Source: Iamia sp963728655
Lineage (GTDB): Bacteria; Actinomycetota; Acidimicrobiia; Acidimicrobiales; Iamiaceae
Reading direction: 5' to 3'
NCBI GenBank assembly: GCA_963728655.1
Contig: CAVSLD010000005.1
Span: 248,001-312,000 of the forward strand
Length of the DNA stretch: 64,000 nucleotides
A program made the translations under genes and the position numbers. Under the pieces are notes generated by a model, which ran no database searches, was not told the DNA's origin, and saw only the letters and a list, made by a program, of their open reading frames with translations. Of this stretch, positions 59,298-64,000 are shown one piece after another; the first letter of the stretch is position 1, and every line of letters begins with the position of its first letter.

Positions 59298-59984
59298 TCA
59301 GTGGCGGTTGGCGAAGTCCTCCGCGACCTTGGCCTCGGCCGCCACCAGGAGCACGTCGCCCTCCCGCACCACCGTCTCGGCCGTGGCGTAGGTGAAGGTG
59401 CGGCCCACGGGCTTGATGCAGACGATCGTGACGCCGTGGCGCTGCCGGGCCCCGCTGTCGCCGATGGTGCGCCCCACCATGTCGGCGGGCGCGGTGGTCT
59501 CGACCAGGGCGAAGTCGTCGTCGAGCTGGATCCAGTCGATCATCCGGCCCGTCACCTGGTGGGCCACCCGGTCGCCCATCTCCCGCTCCGGGAACACCAC
59601 GTGGTGGGCGCCGACCCGGTCGAGGATGCGGGCGTGGGAGGCGGTGAGGGCCTTGGCCCAGATGGAGGCCACCCCCAGGTCGACCAGGGCGCTGGTGGTG
59701 AGGATGCTGGCCTCGATGTCGGTGCCGATGGCCACCACGGCCACCGTCATGTCGTCGGCGCCGATCTCCTCGAGGGTCTCGACGCGGGTGGAGTCGGCCT
59801 GGAGCACGTGGGTCAGCCGGCTGGCGTGGTCGGCCACGATCTCCTCGGAGGCGTCGACGCCGAGGACCTCGTGGCCCATGTCCTCCAGGGTGGTGGCCAC
59901 GGCGGAGCCGAAGCGGCCCAGGCCGAGGACGATGGCAGCGTCGCCGGGACGGAGGCGGGTGCGGGGTGCGATGGGGTCAGCCAA
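59298..59984 (-). CDS. trkA: Trk/Ktr potassium uptake regulator (RCK protein)
   Basis: A 228-residue cytosolic regulator of the TrkH channel. AAIVLGLGRFGSAVATTLEDMGHEVLGVD is the RCK_N NAD/ATP-binding Rossmann fold; after HVVFPEREMGDR comes the RCK_C domain (about 145-225). The TTG start at 59984 overlaps the trkH stop, so they are coupled. Confidence 0.94.
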   Translation of the reverse strand: MADPIAPRTRLRPGDAAIVLGLGRFGSAVATTLEDMGHEVLGVDASEEIVADHASRLTHVLQADSTRVETLEEIGADDMTVAVVAIGTDIEASILTTSALVDLGVASIWAKALTASHARILDRVGAHHVVFPEREMGDRVAHQVTGRMIDWIQLDDDFALVETTAPADMVGRTIGDSGARQRHGVTIVCIKPVGRTFTYATAETVVREGDVLLVAAEAKVAEDFANRH

Positions 59985-61323
59985 CGAGCGGACGCTCCTC
60001 GGGGTAGCGGTAGCGCGAGTCTCGCTCGCGGAGGACCAGGGCGGCGGCCAGGGTCACGGGCCCGGCCCGGCCCGCGAACATCAGCACCCCGAGCACGACC
60101 TCCGACGGCGCGCCGAGGGTGTCGGTGACGCCGGTGCTGAGGCCGACGGTGCTGAACGCGCTGGTCGTCTCGAACAGCCCCGAGGTCAGGTCCAGGCCGG
60201 AGACGGTGACGAGGGCGAGGGTGCCGGCCACCACCGCGGCCACGCCGATGAGGGCGACGGCCAGGGCCTGGCGCTGGGCCGTGCCCGGCAGCCGCCGGTG
60301 GAAGGCCTCGACCTCCCGCGAGCCCCGCACCTCGGCCCAGATGGCGTACCCGAGGAGGGCGAAGGTCGTGACCTTGATGCCGCCGCCGGTCGACCCCGAC
60401 GAGGCGCCGATGAACATCAACACGATGGTGACGAGGAGCGTGCCCTCGCGCAGGGCGCCGTAGTCGAGGCTGTTGAAGCCGGCGGTGCGGGGCGTGACCC
60501 CCTGGAACCAGGAGGCGGTCAGCTTGTCGCCGATGGCCAGGTCGCCCAGCGTGTCGGGGTTGGTCCACTCCAGGCCGAGCACGGCCATGGCGCCCACCAG
60601 GAACAGCGACAGGGTCGTGGTCAGGGTCATCTTGGTGTGGACCGACCAGCGCTTGGGGCTCCCGAGCTGGCGGCGCAGCTCCATCAGCACCGGGAACCCG
60701 AGCCCGCCGAGGATGATGGCGATGCTGATGATCCCCGTGGTCCAGGGATCGTCGACGTAGCCCTCCAGGCTGTCGGGCTGGAGCGAGAAGCCGGCGTTGT
60801 TGAACGCCGAGACGGAGTGGAACAGGCCCATCCAGGCACTGCGGACGACGCCCTCCTCGTGGACGACGACGAACCCGACGGCCAGGGCGACGGCGGCGGC
60901 CGCCTCCACCAGGAGGCTCCAGCGCACCACCCCGAGCACGACCGTCCGCAGGTCACCGAGGCGCAGGGCCCCCGTCTCGGCCTGGGCGGCCATGCGGTGG
61001 CGGAGGCCGATGCGACGGGCCAGCACCACGGCCACCACCGACGAGACGGCCATCAGCCCGATGCCGCCGACCTGGATGAGGGCGAGGATCACGACCTGCC
61101 CGAACGGTGTCCACGCCGTGCCGGTGTCGACCACGATCAGCCCGGTGACGGTGGCGGCCGACGTGGCCGTGAACAGCGCCTCGCGGAAGCCGACGTCGAC
61201 ACCGCTCGACGCGACGGGCAGGCGCAGCAGGACGGTGCCCACGGCGATGACGGTGAGGAAGCCGAGCACCACCACCTGGGTGGGGTGGCGCCGGGCCAGG
61301 ACGGTCCGCACCACGCCTCGCAC
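59977..61323 (-). CDS. trkH: Trk/Ktr potassium transporter membrane subunit
   Basis: A 448-residue K+ transporter with four repeated pore units, each with a selectivity-filter Gly: TSAATVTGLIV, VSAFNNAGFS, TPRTAGFNSL and SAFSTVGLSTG. About 10 helices are visible. TACCCT (61336-61331) lies 7 nt before the GTG, a leaderless arrangement. It and trkA make a complete uptake system. Confidence 0.95.
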   Translation of the reverse strand: MRGVVRTVLARRHPTQVVVLGFLTVIAVGTVLLRLPVASSGVDVGFREALFTATSAATVTGLIVVDTGTAWTPFGQVVILALIQVGGIGLMAVSSVVAVVLARRIGLRHRMAAQAETGALRLGDLRTVVLGVVRWSLLVEAAAAVALAVGFVVVHEEGVVRSAWMGLFHSVSAFNNAGFSLQPDSLEGYVDDPWTTGIISIAIILGGLGFPVLMELRRQLGSPKRWSVHTKMTLTTTLSLFLVGAMAVLGLEWTNPDTLGDLAIGDKLTASWFQGVTPRTAGFNSLDYGALREGTLLVTIVLMFIGASSGSTGGGIKVTTFALLGYAIWAEVRGSREVEAFHRRLPGTAQRQALAVALIGVAAVVAGTLALVTVSGLDLTSGLFETTSAFSTVGLSTGVTDTLGAPSEVVLGVLMFAGRAGPVTLAAALVLRERDSRYRYPEERPLVG

Positions 61324-61366
61324 CGGGCTCAGGGTAGGCCGGGGGCGGACCCGGACCGGGGCGGGA

Positions 61367-62245
61367 CTAGCCGTCCACCGTCTCCTGCGGGCGGGTGCGA
61401 CCCCGGAACTCGTCCATGGTGCGGTTGACGCCCAGCAGGTCGGCGGCGGCGTCGAACGCCCGCACCGGCAGCATCCGCATGAGCGGCAGCGAGCCGACGA
61501 GCGGCGGGAGGTGGAGCCGGGCCTTGCCCTTCTCGACCGCGGCCCAGGTCTTGTCGACCACGTGGGCCGGCTCGAGGATGGGGAGCAGCACGTCGACCTT
61601 GCTCTTCACGCCCGAGAACATGCCGGTGTCGATGTAGTACGGGCAGACGACGGTGGTGGCGACCTTGCTGCCCCGGGCCCGGAGCTCGACCCGCAGGGAC
61701 TCGTCGAAGCCCATGGCCGCCCACTTGCTGGCCGAGTAGTCGGTCAGCCGGGCCACCCCGATCAGCCCCGAGGCGGAGGCGATGGTGACGACCCGACCGG
61801 CGTCGCGCTCGAGCAGGTGGGGCAGGAAGGCCTGGGTCACCCAGAAGAGGGCGATGGTGTTGACCTCGAAGGTGCGCCGGACGTCGGCCTCCTCCAGGTC
61901 CGTGAGCCACTTCCCGCTCACCACGCCGGCGTTGTTGACCAGCACGTCGATGCCGCCGGTGGTCTCGAGGGCGACCGTGGCCGCCTCCCGGACGGCGTCG
62001 CGGTCGGTGACGTCGACCAGCTGGCCGACGGGGGCCTCGGCCGGACCGGTGCGGGCCGCGTCGACGGCGTCGACGGCCGCGTCGAGGGCGGCCGCGTCGC
62101 GGTCCCAGAGCACGACGGTGGCGCCCTTGCGGGCCGCCTCGGTGGCCAGGCCCAGCCCGATGCCCGACCCCGCCCCGGTGATGACGACGGTGGCGCCGTG
62201 GAGCGGCGTGCCGCGAGAGGAGGAGCGTCGAGCCAAGGAGATCAC
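61367..62245 (-). CDS. Classical short-chain dehydrogenase (SDR), RDH-like
   Basis: A 292-residue SDR. VVITGAGSGIGLGLATEAARKGA binds NAD(P), VLVNNAGVVSGKWL is the NNAG motif, TIASASGLIG and YSASKWAAMGFDE contain the catalytic Ser and Tyr-Lys. The tail after residue 230 (AFDAAADLLGVNRTMDEFRG) is longer than in minimal SDRs and matches membrane-associated retinol or hydroxysteroid dehydrogenases. GTG 62245; an upstream start would run into repeats. Substrate unknown. Confidence 0.9.
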   Translation of the reverse strand: MISLARRSSSRGTPLHGATVVITGAGSGIGLGLATEAARKGATVVLWDRDAAALDAAVDAVDAARTGPAEAPVGQLVDVTDRDAVREAATVALETTGGIDVLVNNAGVVSGKWLTDLEEADVRRTFEVNTIALFWVTQAFLPHLLERDAGRVVTIASASGLIGVARLTDYSASKWAAMGFDESLRVELRARGSKVATTVVCPYYIDTGMFSGVKSKVDVLLPILEPAHVVDKTWAAVEKGKARLHLPPLVGSLPLMRMLPVRAFDAAADLLGVNRTMDEFRGRTRPQETVDG

Positions 62246-62426
62246 CTGTGCAGGGCTGGGAGGCGGGCCCCCGAACCTACGCCCACCCCAGCGCCCCGCG
62301 CGCCCGACCCCCGAGCGCGCCCGGCCCAGCGAACCTGGCGACGCGCCCCGGTGCAGGCCCTCGAGCGCGTGCGGCCCGGCGCAGCCGCTGGGGGGTGCGG
62401 GGGGTCTCCCCCCGCACAGGCGAGTG

Positions 62427-62630
62427 GCTGCGAGGGACGAGCCGCCACCCGCTGGGATCACTCAGCGCGGCCGCAGGCCGCCCGCCCAGCTCGAGGAGCG
62501 GAGCGCAGCGAGTGACCTCGAAGACGCTGCGAGGGACGAGCCGCCACCCGCCGGGATCACTCGGTGCGAGCGCAGCGAGCCCCCTCAGCTCGAGGGAACG
62601 GAGCGAGCGCCAGCGAGCGAGTGACCTCGA
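62427..62630. repeat. Two tandem copies of a 99-bp unit between the SDR and rplQ
   Basis: GCTGCGAGGGACGAGCCGCC begins at 62427 and again at 62526; both copies continue through GGGATCACTC and end in GAGTGACCTCGA. The second copy reaches the rplQ stop. The remaining 180 bp of the 385-bp gap (62246-62426) are Ala/Pro/Gly-rich GC sequence with nothing recognised. Confidence 0.85.
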
Positions 62631-62987
62631 CTACACCAGCTCGATCCGCGCCATGGGCGCGTTGTCGCCGGGGCGGGGGCCGATCTTGAGGATGCGGGTG
62701 TAGCCGCCGTTGCGGTCGGCGTAGCGGGGACCGAGCTCCTCCATGAGCTTGGCCGCCGCCTCCTTGTCGCCGGCGAGGGCCGACACCACCTGGCGGTGGT
62801 TGTGGAGGCCGCCCTTGCGGGCCTTGGTGATCAGCTTCTCGGCCACGGGGCGCACGGCCTTGGCCTTGGCCTCGGTGGTGGTGATGGCCTCGGCGGCCAC
62901 GAGCGAGGCGACCAGGTTGGCCATCATGGCCTTCTGGTGCGAGGCGCTGCCGCCGAAGCGGCGGCCCTTCTTCGGGGTGGCGGGCAT
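62631..62987 (-). CDS. rplQ: 50S ribosomal protein L17
   Basis: A 118-residue L17 with MPATPKKGRRFGGSASHQKAMMANL, KAVRPVAEKLITKARKGGLHNHRQV and NGGYTRILKIGPRPGDNAPMARIELV. It follows rpoA by 1 bp, the universal alpha-operon end. The 99-bp repeat begins at its stop. Confidence 0.99.
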   Translation of the reverse strand: MPATPKKGRRFGGSASHQKAMMANLVASLVAAEAITTTEAKAKAVRPVAEKLITKARKGGLHNHRQVVSALAGDKEAAAKLMEELGPRYADRNGGYTRILKIGPRPGDNAPMARIELV

Positions 62988-62988
62988 G

Positions 62989-63927
62989 TCAGTCCCGGCC
63001 CTTCAGGGCCAGGCCCCGCTCGTCCAGCTTCACCAGGACCTCGTCGAGGGACTTCTGGCCGAAGTTGGTGATGGCCAGCAGGTCGTCCTCGGTCTTGAGC
63101 AGGAGCTCGCCCACGGTGTTGACCTGGGCCCGCTTGAGGCAGTTCCGGGGACGCTCGGAGAGGTCGAGGTCCTCGATGGGCAGCTCGAGGTCGGGCGACC
63201 CGGTGGTGGCGGTGTCGGCCTCGGTGAGCACCAGGCCCTCGGGCTCGTCGCTCATGCCCTCGATCAGCTCGACGAGGGCCTTGAGGGTGGCGCCGGCGGA
63301 GGCGAGGGCGTCGCGGGGGGCGATGGAGCCGTCGGTCTCGATGTCGAGCACCAGCTGGTCGTAGTCGGTGTCCATCTCGACCCGGGTGGGCTGGATGTCG
63401 AAGGCGACGCGGCGCACCGGCGAGAAGATGGAGTCGACCGGGATGATCCCGATGGTGGCGCCGTCCTTGGTGCGGTCGGCCGACACGTAGCCCCGGCCGC
63501 GCTCGACGGTGATGTCGACGGCGAGGCGACCCTTGCTGTTCAGCGAGGCGATGTGGAGGTCCGAGTTGAGGACCTCGACGTCGGCGGTGAGCTGCAGGTC
63601 GGCGGCGGTGACCTCGGCCGGGCCCTTCACGTCGAGGCGCACCGTGACCGGGGCGTCGGACTCGGACGTGATGACCAGGTCCTTGAGGTTCAAGATGATG
63701 TCGGTGATGTCCTCGGTGACGCCGGGGACCGTGTCGAACTCCTGGATGGCGTCGTCGAAGCGGACCTCGGTGACGGCCGCGCCGGGGATCGACGAGAGCA
63801 GCGTGCGCCGCAGCGAGTTCCCGAGCGTGTGGCCGAAGCCGGGCTCGAGCGGGCTGATGGAGAACCGCTGGCGGTTGTCCTTCTCCTCGTCGAGGGCTTC
63901 GACCGTCGGTCGCTGGATGACGAGCAT
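62989..63927 (-). CDS. rpoA: DNA-directed RNA polymerase subunit alpha
   Basis: A 312-residue alpha subunit. FSISPLEPGFGHTLGNSLRRTLLSSIPGAAV is the N-terminal dimerisation region, and LDLSERPRNCLKRAQVNTVGELL starts the C-terminal domain that touches UP elements and activators. Intact length. It is the penultimate gene of the alpha operon. Confidence 0.99.
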   Translation of the reverse strand: MLVIQRPTVEALDEEKDNRQRFSISPLEPGFGHTLGNSLRRTLLSSIPGAAVTEVRFDDAIQEFDTVPGVTEDITDIILNLKDLVITSESDAPVTVRLDVKGPAEVTAADLQLTADVEVLNSDLHIASLNSKGRLAVDITVERGRGYVSADRTKDGATIGIIPVDSIFSPVRRVAFDIQPTRVEMDTDYDQLVLDIETDGSIAPRDALASAGATLKALVELIEGMSDEPEGLVLTEADTATTGSPDLELPIEDLDLSERPRNCLKRAQVNTVGELLLKTEDDLLAITNFGQKSLDEVLVKLDERGLALKGRD

Positions 63928-63991
63928 CTGGGGCCTTCCTCAGGGTGTTGCGGGGGGAGCGAGCGTGACGGGGCACGGGGCCCCGGGGGAT

Positions 63992-64000
63992 CTACTTGGA
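63992..64000 (-). CDS. rpsD: Probable C-terminus of ribosomal protein S4 (partial)
   Basis: Only Ser-Lys-stop is visible (TCC-AAG-TAG on the minus strand), 64 bp before rpoA. rpsD normally precedes rpoA and often ends in YSK or YSR, so this is the expected position and ending, but two residues cannot prove it. Confidence 0.4.
   Translation of the reverse strand, partial: SK

Noticed and set aside
62246..62426. Small gene between the SDR and the 99-bp repeat
   Set aside because: Open frames here are short, overlap on both strands and have no ribosome-binding site or family signal.

Overview
The window is a very GC-rich bacterial chromosome segment with dense coding on both strands and frequent GTG starts. 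A WhiB-type Fe-S regulator, an EmrB/QacA exporter with a TetR repressor, a ClpP3-like protease, an ECF41 sigma factor, paired Get3/ArsA-like ATPases resembling Mycobacterium Rv3679/Rv3680, and leaderless TAnnnT-N6/7-RTG promoters all point to an actinobacterium. The gene order and several little-known families suggest class Acidimicrobiia (Iamia-like); this is an inference from recall, not a search.

Layout. 0-6.4 kb: the end of an unknown gene, a TetR/MFS efflux operon with a palindromic operator, then a GMC oxidoreductase with a small partner and two extended-SDR epimerase/dehydrogenases. 6.6-16 kb: a GT-C-like membrane protein, an M15 peptidase lipoprotein, an aldehyde dehydrogenase-DUF779 pair, MBL/Nudix/FxsA genes, and an ArsR-SRPBCC pair divergent from a clpP3-like gene across two copies of one operator-like palindrome. 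16-28.8 kb: a VWA lipoprotein, a YbdK-type ligase, SRPBCC and thioesterase genes, WhiB, NfeD, two Get3/ArsA-like ATPases, STAS and receiver proteins, tRNA-Pro(CGG) with a tandemly repeated 3' tail, YbjN-like, MazG-like and Nudix genes.

28.9-52.6 kb is a conserved housekeeping block read mainly on the minus strand: rplM-rpsI-glmM-glmS-acpS, nnr-CBS-alr, tsaE-tsaB-rimI-tsaD, groES-groEL (with two CIRCE elements). Accessory genes are inserted in it: a cupredoxin, hydrolases, a QTMAN-like glycosyltransferase, a NylC-like peptidase, a secreted trypsin-like protease, RlmG and DUF427. 52.8-62.2 kb is an accessory stretch between rplM and rplQ. It holds a dacB remnant, threonine dehydratase, truA, a DUF4388-like protein, an FAD oxidoreductase plus ECF41 sigma operon with a matching ECF41 promoter, a Trk potassium system and an SDR. 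The window ends in rplQ, rpoA and probably the last codons of rpsD.

The most unusual structure is in the intergenic DNA. At least eight gene gaps carry long nested inverted repeats (an outer stem enclosing an inner stem), usually in two or three tandem copies of 60-95 bp. The sequence differs between loci but the architecture is similar. Four genes carry apparent frameshifts, two of them at identical CGCGCG tracts that one extra CG would repair. This suggests assembly errors, one of them in an oversized glmS.
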